The notes under the pieces are model-generated. The model searched no databases and had not been told where the DNA came from. It saw only the letters and a list, made by a program, of their open reading frames with translations. From assembly GCA_947363565.1 (NCBI GenBank), contig CANAPP010000014.1:1-61617 (forward strand): a stretch of DNA of 61,617 bases, given 5' to 3'. Below are positions 8,825 to 17,278 of this stretch, piece by piece (position 1 is the first letter of the stretch; every line of letters starts with the position of its first letter). The stretch comes from an uncultured Lachnospiraceae bacterium. GTDB taxonomy: Bacteria > Bacillota > Clostridia > Lachnospirales > Lachnospiraceae. Both the position numbers and the translations under genes were made by a program.

Positions 8825-9343
8825 ATGAAGAGAAAGCTTATTACACTGGTGATCATCACCGTATGTTTCCTCCTGCAGAGTACCGTTCTGAGGAAATTTG
8901 CGATCGGTAATATCTGCCCGAACCTTCTGATCATCGTAACGGCGTCTCTGGGGTTTATGCGAGGGACAAAGAGCGGGATGTATGTGGGGCTTGTCTGCGG
9001 ACTGTTCATCGATCTGTTCTGGGGCGGGCTTTTAGGCTTCCATATGCTTTTGTTCGTTCTGGTGGGATACTTTAACGGAAGCTTTCAGCGTCTGTTTTTT
9101 GACGATGATATCAAGCTCCCCATCGGGCTTATCGCAGTCAGTGAACTGTCATACGGGATTGCCGTATATTTCTTCAACTATATGCTTCAGGGGGATTTTA
9201 CCTTTGGAACCCATCTGTTCCAGGTGATCATCCCTGAACTTGTATATACTATTTTAGTAACACTGGTTTTATACCAGATTATTTTACACATCAACAAGAG
9301 ACTTGAGGAAGAAGAACAAAGGAGTGCAAGTAAATTTGTCTGA
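8825..9343 (+). CDS. mreD: Rod shape-determining protein MreD
   Basis: A 172-residue, highly hydrophobic protein with about five transmembrane segments and the family features IGNICPNLLIIV and GLVCGLFIDLFWG. It starts six bases after mreC, and its last codons overlap the start of the PBP gene. MreD is an integral partner of MreC in the elongasome. Confidence 0.88.
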   Translation: MKRKLITLVIITVCFLLQSTVLRKFAIGNICPNLLIIVTASLGFMRGTKSGMYVGLVCGLFIDLFWGGLLGFHMLLFVLVGYFNGSFQRLFFDDDIKLPIGLIAVSELSYGIAVYFFNYMLQGDFTFGTHLFQVIIPELVYTILVTLVLYQIILHINKRLEEEEQRSASKFV

Positions 9344-12272
9344 TATGTGGAAAAAAGTCAAATCCCGGGTATCAGCGGCCGTGCAGTCGCGGGTGTTCAT
9401 GGTCATCCTGCTGTTTTGCATAACTTCCGCCATCCTTATGCAGCGGATCTTTTATCTGCAGATTGTAAAAGGTCAGGAATACCTTGATAATTACAAGCTC
9501 CAGATCCAAAAGGCGAAGGATGTGGAAGGGACCAGGGGCAACATATACGACCGCAACGGAAAGCTGCTGGCTTACAATGAACTGGCCTATGCCGTCACCA
9601 TCGAAGATAACGGGGAATATGATTCAACAAAGCAAAAAAACAAAGAGCTGAATAAGATCATCAGCACAGTCATCGGGATTGTGGAAAAAAACGGAGATAC
9701 GGTAGTCAATAATTTCGGGATCATCTTAGACCGGGACGGCAACTACATGTTCGTCGCCCAGTCGGATACCCAGAGACTTCGGTTTATTGCGGATGTCTAC
9801 GGCAAGCTTAAGATCGACGAGCTGGACAAGGACCAGAAGGACAGTAGCGCCCAGGACATCATCAATTACCTGTGTACAGATGAGCGGTACGGTTACGGTA
9901 TTGACCAGCGGTCTATGGGTAGGCAGGAGGTCCTGAAGCTGATCAACGTCCGTTATGCCATAGCCTTGAACAGCTATCAGAAATATATCGCCACCACCGT
10001 CGCCGAGGAGATATCCGAGGAGACGGTTGCCGATGTCATGGAAAATATGGATACGCTCCAGGGCGTGAATATCGAGGAGGAGTCTGTGCGCCGGTACAAC
10101 CACAGCAAGTGCTTTGCCAATGTGATCGGCTATACCGGGCAGATCTCCGAGGATGAATATAACTCCCTGGACAAAAAGGATAAGAAGCACTATGACAAGA
10201 CCGACACCGTGGGAAAAGCCGGCATCGAGAAGACGATGGATGCCACCTTAAAGGGCAGGAAAGGCGAGGTGAAGGTGTATGTCAACAATGTAGGGAAGGT
10301 CATCGATACCGTGCAGGGCAAATCGCCAAAGACCGGGAATGACCTGTATCTTTCCATTGACGCCGACTTACAGATCGCCGCTTACAATATTTTAGAACAG
10401 GAGCTTGCGGGCATCCTACTTTCCAAGATCCGCAACACCCTGAGCTACGACCGGACACAGGTCAATGACGGCAGTGACGTGATCATCCCTATCGGGGATG
10501 TGTACAACGCTTTCCTGGCCAATGATATCCTGGATATGAACCATTTTTCCGAGGAGGATGCCAAGGATACGGAAAAGGAAGTATACCAGGCATTTTCGAA
10601 GAAAAAGGAGAAAGTCTTAGAGCGGCTTTCCGAGATCTTAAGCGACCCCGACGCGGACGCCTACAAGGACATGTCACAGGAATGGCAGGCGTATCTGACT
10701 TATCTTGTTACGGATATGCTGACTACCAACAATAAGGTGATCTTATCAAGCGCCATCGACACCTCCGATGAGACGTACAAGGCATGGCGGACGGAGGAGT
10801 CCATCAATGTATACACGTACCTGAATTATGCCATTTCCAAAAACTGGGTGGATACGTCAAAGCTTAAGGATGATGTGGCAAAGGGGGAAAAATACTCTGA
10901 CTCCGGTGAGATCTATAACGGCCTTAAGAGCTATGTCTTAAGCAGGCTTGAGACGAACAACAGCTTTGATAAAGTGATCTACCGGTATATGATCAAGGCC
11001 GGTGCCGTGACCGGAAGGCAGATCAGCATGATGCTCTATGAGCAGAAGATCTTAAAATATGATGAAGACCAGTATAACCGCCTGGCGTCGGGAAGCCTTG
11101 GGGCATATGATTTTATCCGGGGCAAGATCGAGGATCTGAAGCTTACGCCGGGGCAGCTGGGACTTGAGCCGTGCACCGGTTCCATGGTCATGACAGACGT
11201 AAAGACGGGGCAGGTACTCGCCTGCGTATCCTACCCGGGCTATGACAATAACCGGCTGGCCAATTCCATGGATTCGGATTACTATAATAAGCTGGTAACG
11301 GATCTTTCAAGGCCGTTTTACAACAATGCGACCCAGGAAAAGACCGCGCCCGGTTCCACTTACAAGCCGCTGGTGGCGACAGCGGGGCTGACGGAGGGCG
11401 TGATCAATCTTGGAAGTTACCTCCCCTGTTCGGGCGTGTACAAAAAAGTAGAGCCGAACCCCAAATGCTGGGCATATCCAAACTCCCACGGCGGATTGAA
11501 CGTTGAGGGTGGTATTACCCATTCCTGCAACTGCTTTTTCTATGAGGTAGGCTACCGCTTGAGCCTTAAGGAAAAGGGAAGGGAGCGTCTTGGCTCCGAC
11601 GACGCAGAAGGGTCCGCAACGACAAAATATTATTCCAGTACGACAGGCGTCAATAAGATTGGGGAATATGCAGAGCTTTTTGGTCTTGGAGACCTGTCCG
11701 GCGTGGAGATCCCGGAGGCGGAGCCGCAGATTTCCGACGACGCATCCGTTCCGACGGCCATCGGGCAGGGAACGAATAACTATACAACAACCCAGATTGT
11801 CAGATATATTACGGCAGTTGCCAACAAAGGAACGGTATTTGACTTAACGCTTCTTGATAAGACGGCATCGCCTGACGGCAAAGTCTTAGAGGATTTCCAG
11901 CCGAAGGTCAAAAACACCCTTGACAATGTCAGCAGCTCCACATGGGATGCCATCCACAAGGGCATGCGGGGAGTTGTCCGCGATGAGCAGAAAGCCATCT
12001 TTTCCGATATCAACCGTTCCATGGAATTATCCGGCAAGACGGGTACTGCACAGCAAAGTAAGACACATCCTGACCATGGTCTTTTCGTTGGATTCGCTCC
12101 GAGCGATGATCCGGAGATTGCATTTACCGTCCGGATTGCCAACGGCTACAGTTCGCGCAACGCGGCTGAGGTCGGCAGTGATCTTATGAAATATTATTAT
12201 AAACTTACTCCGGAAAAGAAGATCATTACCGGAAAAGCAAAAAAAGTCCAGGAGAAATCCGGTGGAGACTAA
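9336..12272 (+). CDS. mrdA: Class B penicillin-binding protein (PBP2/MrdA-type) with large insertion
   Basis: Peptidoglycan D,D-transpeptidase. TTG 9336 is chosen because AAAGGAG (9318-9324) precedes it by about eleven bases; TTG 9303 and ATG 9345 are alternatives. From 9336 it has 978 residues, against roughly 600-700 for typical class B PBPs. Order: membrane anchor (about 20-38), PBP dimer domain with RGNIYDRNG, then a roughly 240-residue helical, charged insertion (about 360-600) between DADLQIAAYNILEQ and GSMVMTDVKTGQVLA, then the transpeptidase with S674-TY-K677, S730-C-N732 and K901-T-G. All catalytic motifs are intact. Position after mreD and before minD-rodA fits the elongation PBP. 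Confidence 0.92.
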   Translation: MSDMWKKVKSRVSAAVQSRVFMVILLFCITSAILMQRIFYLQIVKGQEYLDNYKLQIQKAKDVEGTRGNIYDRNGKLLAYNELAYAVTIEDNGEYDSTKQKNKELNKIISTVIGIVEKNGDTVVNNFGIILDRDGNYMFVAQSDTQRLRFIADVYGKLKIDELDKDQKDSSAQDIINYLCTDERYGYGIDQRSMGRQEVLKLINVRYAIALNSYQKYIATTVAEEISEETVADVMENMDTLQGVNIEEESVRRYNHSKCFANVIGYTGQISEDEYNSLDKKDKKHYDKTDTVGKAGIEKTMDATLKGRKGEVKVYVNNVGKVIDTVQGKSPKTGNDLYLSIDADLQIAAYNILEQELAGILLSKIRNTLSYDRTQVNDGSDVIIPIGDVYNAFLANDILDMNHFSEEDAKDTEKEVYQAFSKKKEKVLERLSEILSDPDADAYKDMSQEWQAYLTYLVTDMLTTNNKVILSSAIDTSDETYKAWRTEESINVYTYLNYAISKNWVDTSKLKDDVAKGEKYSDSGEIYNGLKSYVLSRLETNNSFDKVIYRYMIKAGAVTGRQISMMLYEQKILKYDEDQYNRLASGSLGAYDFIRGKIEDLKLTPGQLGLEPCTGSMVMTDVKTGQVLACVSYPGYDNNRLANSMDSDYYNKLVTDLSRPFYNNATQEKTAPGSTYKPLVATAGLTEGVINLGSYLPCSGVYKKVEPNPKCWAYPNSHGGLNVEGGITHSCNCFFYEVGYRLSLKEKGRERLGSDDAEGSATTKYYSSTTGVNKIGEYAELFGLGDLSGVEIPEAEPQISDDASVPTAIGQGTNNYTTTQIVRYITAVANKGTVFDLTLLDKTASPDGKVLEDFQPKVKNTLDNVSSSTWDAIHKGMRGVVRDEQKAIFSDINRSMELSGKTGTAQQSKTHPDHGLFVGFAPSDDPEIAFTVRIANGYSSRNAAEVGSDLMKYYYKLTPEKKIITGKAKKVQEKSGGD

Positions 12273-12364
12273 ACTCCATAGATGGAGCTTTCAGGCACCA
12301 ATGATAAAAGCATGGATGCGTGCTTAAGACCTTTAAGTAAACCAGAAACAGGAGGAAGTAATTC

Positions 12365-13156
12365 ATGGGAGAAGTGATTGTAATTACATCAGGAAAAGGC
12401 GGTGTCGGCAAGACGACAACGACAGCAAATATCGGAGCCGGTTTATCGCAGCTCGGGAAGAGGGTTGTGGTCATCGATACGGATCTTGGCCTGCGTAATC
12501 TTGATGTTGTCATGGGGCTTGAGAATCTGATCGTCTATAATCTTGTGGATGTCATCGAAGGGACATGCCGGCTCAAGCAGGCGCTTATCCGGGACAAGCG
12601 GTATGAGAATCTGTATCTTCTGCCCTCGGCCCAGACGAAGGATAAGACAGCGGTGTCGCCCGGGCAGATGAAAAAGCTCACCTTAGAGCTTAAGGAAGAG
12701 TTCGATTATGTCATCTTAGATTCCCCCGCGGGGATCGAACAGGGCTTTCAGAACGCCATTGCGGGGGCAGACCGTGCAATCGTCGTGACGACCCCGGAAG
12801 TGTCGGCCATCCGCGATGCAGACCGGATCATCGGGCTCCTGGAGAAGAATAAGCTTCGCAATAATGCACTGATCATCAACCGTATCCGTGTGGATATGGT
12901 AAAAAAAGGAGACATGATGTCTGTGGACGATGTCACGGAGATTTTATCCATCCCGCTGATCGGCGCCATTCCCGACGATGAGAGAGTCGTGATCGGGACT
13001 AACCAGGGAGAGCCGGTGATCGGCATGGACGCGAAAGCAGGCAGAGCCTATGAGAATATCTGCCGCAGGATCACCGGTGAAGAGATCCCCATCATGGATA
13101 TCACTGAAGGGGGCGGACTGCTTTCCATGCTCTCGCATCTGTTCAAGAGAGATTAA
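12365..13156 (+). CDS. minD: Septum site-determining ATPase MinD
   Basis: A 263-residue ParA/MinD ATPase. The deviant Walker A GKGGVGKTT is at residues 10-18, the switch region VIDTDLGLRNLDVVMG follows, and a C-terminal amphipathic helix (LLSMLSHLFKRD) serves as the membrane-targeting sequence. Strong AGGAGGA precedes the ATG. MinD positions the division inhibitor MinC and is released by MinE. minE follows, but no minC gene lies in this locus. The 92-base gap upstream holds only short imperfect hairpins and no convincing promoter. Confidence 0.95.
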   Translation: MGEVIVITSGKGGVGKTTTTANIGAGLSQLGKRVVVIDTDLGLRNLDVVMGLENLIVYNLVDVIEGTCRLKQALIRDKRYENLYLLPSAQTKDKTAVSPGQMKKLTLELKEEFDYVILDSPAGIEQGFQNAIAGADRAIVVTTPEVSAIRDADRIIGLLEKNKLRNNALIINRIRVDMVKKGDMMSVDDVTEILSIPLIGAIPDDERVVIGTNQGEPVIGMDAKAGRAYENICRRITGEEIPIMDITEGGGLLSMLSHLFKRD

Positions 13157-13169
13157 GGAGGGCATGCGC

Positions 13170-13382
13170 ATGCAGAGAAAATCATCTGTCAACATTGCAA
13201 GAGACAGGATAAGGGCGCTGGTCACCTCAGACCGCGTGAACTGTACGCCGGAGGCTTATGAGAAAATATGCCGGGAGCTTTATGAGGTGCTCTCAAAATA
13301 TATTGAATTTACCGAAGATGATTTTCGTGTGCAGATAACAAGGACACATTTACTTATTGATTTTTCAGGAGAAGAAGATTGA
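13170..13382 (+). CDS. minE: Cell division topological specificity factor MinE
   Basis: Start chosen at ATG 13170, seven bases after AAGGAGGG (13155-13162); ATG 13164 is too close to it. The 70-residue product has the N-terminal MinD-contact helix (ARDRIRALVTSDR) and the C-terminal beta/alpha topological domain (VQITRTHLLIDF). MinE stimulates MinD ATPase and drives pole-to-pole patterning. The stop overlaps the TTG of the next gene by four bases. Confidence 0.9.
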   Translation: MQRKSSVNIARDRIRALVTSDRVNCTPEAYEKICRELYEVLSKYIEFTEDDFRVQITRTHLLIDFSGEED

Positions 13383-14506
13383 AATTACCCAGATTTGCAA
13401 AAGTATATCACATAAAAAACTATAACTTTACACTGGCGGCGCTTGTCTTCTCCCTGTCGGTCTTAGGCATTTTTGTCGTGGGGAGCGCCAGGGAGATCTA
13501 TCAGAGCCGGCAGATATTCGGCGTTGTATTCGGTCTGTTCGTCATGGTCGTCGTCTCGCTGTTTGACTACGTATGGGTACTGGAGTTTTACTGGCTCATC
13601 TACCTGGTGGCGATCGGCAGCCTCGGCAGCGTGTTTGTTGTCGGCCAGACAGTCAACGGCGCCAGGAGATGGATCAATCTGGGCTTTACGACCTTTCAGC
13701 CGTCAGAGCTTGCAAAGATATTATTGATCTTATTTTTCTCAAGATTTATCATGGACCATACCGAAGTTATCAACGACCGGTCAACCCTGATCAAATATGC
13801 CGTGCTGTCAGCGATTCCGCTTGGCCTGATCTTTGCGGAGCCGAACCTTTCTACGACGCTTGTTACCGCCATGGTCATCTGCCTGCTCATCTACGTAGGC
13901 GGCCTTAGCTACCGCGTCATCGGAAAGATCCTGCTTGCGCTGATCCCGACAGCCATCATCTTCCTTGCCATTGTGCTGATGCCGCACCAGCCGTTTCTCG
14001 AGGATTATCAGCAGAAGCGGATCCTCGCGTTCATCAACCGGGAGGAAGATCAAAACAGCGACGAAGTCTACCAGCAGAACAATTCGGTCATGGCGATCGG
14101 TTCCGGAAAGCTTACCGGAAAGGGTCTTAACAATAACACGACCACATCGGTGAAAAACGGGAATTTTATCCCGGAGCCCCAGACAGACTTTATCTTTGCT
14201 ATCGTGGGCGAGGAATTAGGTTTCATCGGAGGGTGTATAGTTATTGCTTTATTATTATTGATTGTGGTACAATGTATATTGATTGGAATACGTGCACAGG
14301 ACCTTGCAGGGAGAATCATCTGCTGCGGGGTAGGGGGACTCATCGGAGTCCAGAGTTTCGTTAATATTTCGGTTGCAACAGGGTTGATCCCCAACACCGG
14401 AGTCCCCCTTCCTTTTGTAAGTTACGGGCTTACTTCTCTTGTGAGCCTCTATATCGGCATAGGTTTTGTGCTGAATGTCGGATTACAGCCGAAGAAGTAT
14501 CAGTAA
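13379..14506 (+). CDS. rodA: SEDS peptidoglycan glycosyltransferase, RodA-type
   Basis: A 375-residue polytopic protein of the FtsW/RodA/SpoVE (SEDS) family with about ten membrane segments. Diagnostic stretches are NGARRWINLGFTTFQPSELAKI near residues 92-113 (containing the conserved Glu) and GLIPNTGVPLPFVSYG near 339-354. SEDS proteins polymerise lipid II glycan strands with a class B PBP; the PBP at 9336 is the probable partner. The TTG start at 13379 overlaps the minE stop. Context favours RodA over FtsW. Confidence 0.9.
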   Translation: MKLPRFAKVYHIKNYNFTLAALVFSLSVLGIFVVGSAREIYQSRQIFGVVFGLFVMVVVSLFDYVWVLEFYWLIYLVAIGSLGSVFVVGQTVNGARRWINLGFTTFQPSELAKILLILFFSRFIMDHTEVINDRSTLIKYAVLSAIPLGLIFAEPNLSTTLVTAMVICLLIYVGGLSYRVIGKILLALIPTAIIFLAIVLMPHQPFLEDYQQKRILAFINREEDQNSDEVYQQNNSVMAIGSGKLTGKGLNNNTTTSVKNGNFIPEPQTDFIFAIVGEELGFIGGCIVIALLLLIVVQCILIGIRAQDLAGRIICCGVGGLIGVQSFVNISVATGLIPNTGVPLPFVSYGLTSLVSLYIGIGFVLNVGLQPKKYQ

Positions 14507-14520
14507 GGAGCGTGAAATAT

Positions 14521-14916
14521 ATGAATATTGGATTGATTGCACATGATTCGAAAAAGACTCTGATGCAGAATTTCTGTATCGCGTACAGAGGGATATTGAG
14601 CAAGCACAATTTATACGCCACAGGTACGACAGGAAGATTAATCGAAGAAGTTACGAATTTGAATATCCACAAATACTTGGCAGGCCCCTTAGGCGGCAAG
14701 CAGCAGCTTGGGGCGCAGATTGCCCAGAACGATATTGACGCATTGATATTTTTACGTGAGCCGTCCAACCCGAAGCCCCATGAACCGGATGTGAATGACG
14801 TGATCCGCCTGTGCGACACCTATAACATCCCGATGGCAACGAATCTTGCTACGGCGGAGCTGGTAATACTTGCAATTGACAGAGGAGATTTGGATTGGCG
14901 TGAGATGTACCGGTAG
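14521..14916 (+). CDS. mgsA: Methylglyoxal synthase homolog with substituted catalytic Asp
   Basis: ATG 14521 follows AAGGAG (14505-14510) by ten bases. The 131-residue protein is clearly in the MgsA family, which turns dihydroxyacetone phosphate into methylglyoxal and phosphate: AHD at residues 7-9, phosphate-binding ATGTTG at 33-38, PHEPDV at 86-91. However, where E. coli and Bacillus enzymes have GGDQQ (E. coli Asp71, the general base), this one reads GGKQQ with Lys60, and the position of E. coli Asp91 is Glu80. His87 and Asp90 are kept. Activity is therefore doubtful, or the chemistry has shifted. The gene lies between rodA and a D,D-carboxypeptidase gene. Confidence 0.85.
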   Translation: MNIGLIAHDSKKTLMQNFCIAYRGILSKHNLYATGTTGRLIEEVTNLNIHKYLAGPLGGKQQLGAQIAQNDIDALIFLREPSNPKPHEPDVNDVIRLCDTYNIPMATNLATAELVILAIDRGDLDWREMYR

Positions 14917-15937
14917 ATCAAAAAGATATCAGAGAGCCCGCAGGAGGCGGGGACGCATTGTCCGGCTGATGCTTTTGGTCCTTGTGGCTGAATGTATCTC
15001 GGCGGCGGGCATTTACTACGTAAAAGAAAATTTTAAAGAAGAATATCTTGCTGCTGAATACGAATCCTCCCACTATAACAAAGCGCTTTACCGCGGGGAT
15101 CTGTATTCGGCGGATTTGTGTGTCTCGGCAGAAGATGTAGACATGGAAGGGGCACCGGATAAGAGTACCTTTAAGGCCGGTGGGCTTTTTAACCTCGACG
15201 GCAGAAAGACTGACTTTGCGTACAATCTTCACGAACGGATGTACCCTGCCAGCCTGACCAAGCTGATGACGGCACTTGTCGTTTTTGACAGCGGCGCAGA
15301 CCTTTCCGAGACGGTGACGGTATCCGGGAATGCCGATTCTGGATCGTTTGCGGCGGATGAGCAGACCTGTGGGATAAAGACGGGAGATAAGCTTACCCTT
15401 GAAAGCCTTCTCTACGGGCTTCTGGTCTATTCCGGCAATGACAACGCCGTGGCGATCGCCGAGCATATTGCCGGCAGTGAAAAAGAATTTGCAGAGATGA
15501 TGAATGAAAAGGCCGCAGAGATTATGGCGACGGGTTCGCATTTTGTGAATTCCAACGGGCTTCACCATGAAGATCACTATACGACCGCCTATGATATGTA
15601 CCTGATATTTAACGCATGCATGAAGCATGAAAAGTTCATGGAGATCATTGAGGCGGATGCTTATACAGCGGATATTAAACGGGCGGACGGAAGCGATGCA
15701 GCGATAAAGTGGGAGCCGACCAATTACTATGCCCTCGGGGAGGCGAAGCTCCCAAAGAGCGGCAAGATCATCGGCGGCAAGACAGGCACGACCCAGAGCG
15801 CCGGGAACTGCCTGATCCTTCTTGATGAATCGGACAGCGGCCGGCCATACATTTCCATCGTCATGGGCGCCGGGACAAAAGAAATTCTGTACCAGGATAT
15901 GACTGCGCTGATCGAAGGGATTCCTGAGGGCAGTTAA
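14900..15937 (+). CDS. D-alanyl-D-alanine carboxypeptidase (class C/S11 PBP)
   Basis: GTG 14900 is chosen: it is about eleven bases after AGAGGAGA, and the preceding frame runs into mgsA. The product is about 345 residues with a basic N-terminus, one signal-anchor helix (about 21-37), then an S11 peptidase domain with S-L-T-K in YPASLTKLMTA, S-G-N in VYSGNDNAV and GKTGTTQSAGN. These enzymes trim the terminal D-Ala of stem pentapeptides and adjust cross-linking. The gene overlaps the mgsA end by 17 bases, so it closes the mre-min-rod operon. A strong terminator follows immediately. The C-terminal PBP5-type beta domain looks absent. Confidence 0.9.
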   Translation: MRCTGRSKRYQRARRRRGRIVRLMLLVLVAECISAAGIYYVKENFKEEYLAAEYESSHYNKALYRGDLYSADLCVSAEDVDMEGAPDKSTFKAGGLFNLDGRKTDFAYNLHERMYPASLTKLMTALVVFDSGADLSETVTVSGNADSGSFAADEQTCGIKTGDKLTLESLLYGLLVYSGNDNAVAIAEHIAGSEKEFAEMMNEKAAEIMATGSHFVNSNGLHHEDHYTTAYDMYLIFNACMKHEKFMEIIEADAYTADIKRADGSDAAIKWEPTNYYALGEAKLPKSGKIIGGKTGTTQSAGNCLILLDESDSGRPYISIVMGAGTKEILYQDMTALIEGIPEGS

Positions 15938-15977
15938 AAGGGGGTATCCTTATGTCTGCAGGATTCCCCCTTATTTA
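15938..15977. terminator. Bidirectional intrinsic terminator
   Basis: Stem AAGGGGG-T-ATCC (15938-15949) pairs with GGAT-T-CCCCCTT (15961-15972) across an 11-base loop. It is followed by ATTTA on the plus strand and by TTTTAA on the minus strand. It separates the convergent carboxypeptidase gene and DUF378 gene. Confidence 0.85.
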
Positions 15978-16028
15978 TGGCAATTGCAGTTGATTTCATC
16001 CTTTTACCGGTTTTTGCCGGGCAGTGCG

Positions 16029-16241
16029 TTAGGACTGCATCTGGGATGTACTGCCGATCCTTCCGTAGAGACTGATCAGGTATAAGCCGCACAGTCCGAC
16101 GACCGCATAGACGATGCGAGAAAACCAGGACAAGTTCCCGAACAGGAACGCAACGAGATCGAAGCGGAAGATTCCGACTAACAGCCAGTTGACTGCACCG
16201 ATGATCACAAGGGTCAGGGCCGTATTATCAAACCATTTCAT
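16029..16241 (-). CDS. DUF378 domain membrane protein
   Basis: A 70-residue protein with two transmembrane helices (about 8-25 and 38-57) and the conserved NWLLVGIFRFDLVAFLFG stretch of the DUF378 family. AAGGAGG lies about ten bases upstream of the ATG. The function is unknown. It is a lone minus-strand gene between two plus-strand operons, divergent from the radical SAM gene. Confidence 0.85.
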   Translation of the reverse strand: MKWFDNTALTLVIIGAVNWLLVGIFRFDLVAFLFGNLSWFSRIVYAVVGLCGLYLISLYGRIGSTSQMQS

Positions 16242-16318
16242 AGTTATATGCCTCCTTTTATCTTACTAGGCTTAGTATGCCGCAGGATGGCATGGTTTAT
16301 ACAAAAAAAGGAAAATTC

Positions 16319-17278
16319 ATGAAAAACGATCACAGGTTATATTATGCGTACTCGGATTACCTGAAGAAAAAATATGGAGAAAAAGTGTACAAGCTTCCGG
16401 TAAACCTGCCGGTGAGCTGTCCGAACCGGACCGGCGGCAAAAATGGGTGCGATTTCTGCGCCGGATGCGGGACTGGATTTGAGGCCATGAGCAGCACTGT
16501 GCCGGTGAGAGAGCAGCTTGAAGCAACAAGGCTCCGCATCGGCTCCAGATACCATGCCCATAAGTTTATCGCATATTTCCAAAATTATACAAACACATTT
16601 CTTCCGCTTCCCGATTTTAAGCGGTATATGGAAGAAGCTGCCGGGGTTACCGGCATCGCTGCCATCAGCATCTCCACCCGGCCGGACTGTGTAAGGCGGG
16701 ATTACCTGGATGTTTTGGCAGATATCTTGGAGCGTGATAAGCTGGATATTACCATAGAACTGGGGCTTCAGACTGTCAATTACCACACGCTTGAGGATAT
16801 CGGCAGGGGGCATGGGCTTGCGGAGTTTATCGACGCAGTCCTTATGATCCGGGAATACGGATTTTCTGTCTGCGCCCACGTCATTTTAAATCTTCCGGGC
16901 GATGACCGCAGAGACTGCACGGAGACGGCGAGAGTTCTGTCGGCCCTGCGGGTTGACACAGTAAAGATCCATTCGCTTTATATTGCGAAAAATACAAGGT
17001 TGTGCGAAGCCTATGAAAATGGTACAATAGCCCTATGCCCGAAGGAAGAATATCTGGAGCGGCTGATTGATTTTCTGGAGAATCTGTCGCCGGATATTGC
17101 CGTAGAACGGCTGTTTTCCCGGGTGCCGGAAAAAGACGCAGTCTTTTCTAACTGGGGCAGGAGCTGGTGGGCGCTTAAAGATGAGCTTACCGCGCAGATG
17201 ACTGCGGGAGGGAACTATCAGGGGAGACGCTTTCATTATCTTGGCGGGGCGGCATTAGATCAGTTACAGGGGGCATGA
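16319..17278 (+). CDS. TIGR01212/YhcC-family radical SAM protein
   Basis: ATG 16319 follows AAAGGAAAA; the upstream in-frame ATG at 16277 has no RBS. The 319-residue protein has a three-cysteine Fe-S motif in the spaced form typical of this family (Cys-x9-Cys-x2-Cys, within SCPNRTGGKNGCDFC), then EGLQ-like ELGLQTVNY and the SAM-contact AHVILNLPGDD. Relatives are annotated YhcC; their substrate is not established. The stop overlaps the start of the next gene (ATGA), so it belongs to the yggS-sepF operon. Confidence 0.88.
   Translation: MKNDHRLYYAYSDYLKKKYGEKVYKLPVNLPVSCPNRTGGKNGCDFCAGCGTGFEAMSSTVPVREQLEATRLRIGSRYHAHKFIAYFQNYTNTFLPLPDFKRYMEEAAGVTGIAAISISTRPDCVRRDYLDVLADILERDKLDITIELGLQTVNYHTLEDIGRGHGLAEFIDAVLMIREYGFSVCAHVILNLPGDDRRDCTETARVLSALRVDTVKIHSLYIAKNTRLCEAYENGTIALCPKEEYLERLIDFLENLSPDIAVERLFSRVPEKDAVFSNWGRSWWALKDELTAQMTAGGNYQGRRFHYLGGAALDQLQGA

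Noticed and set aside
16277-16318. Upstream start of the radical SAM gene and the ATGCC/GGCAT inverted repeat there
   Set aside because: No RBS before ATG 16277, whereas ATG 16319 has AAAGGAAAA. The five-base repeat is too short to call an operator.
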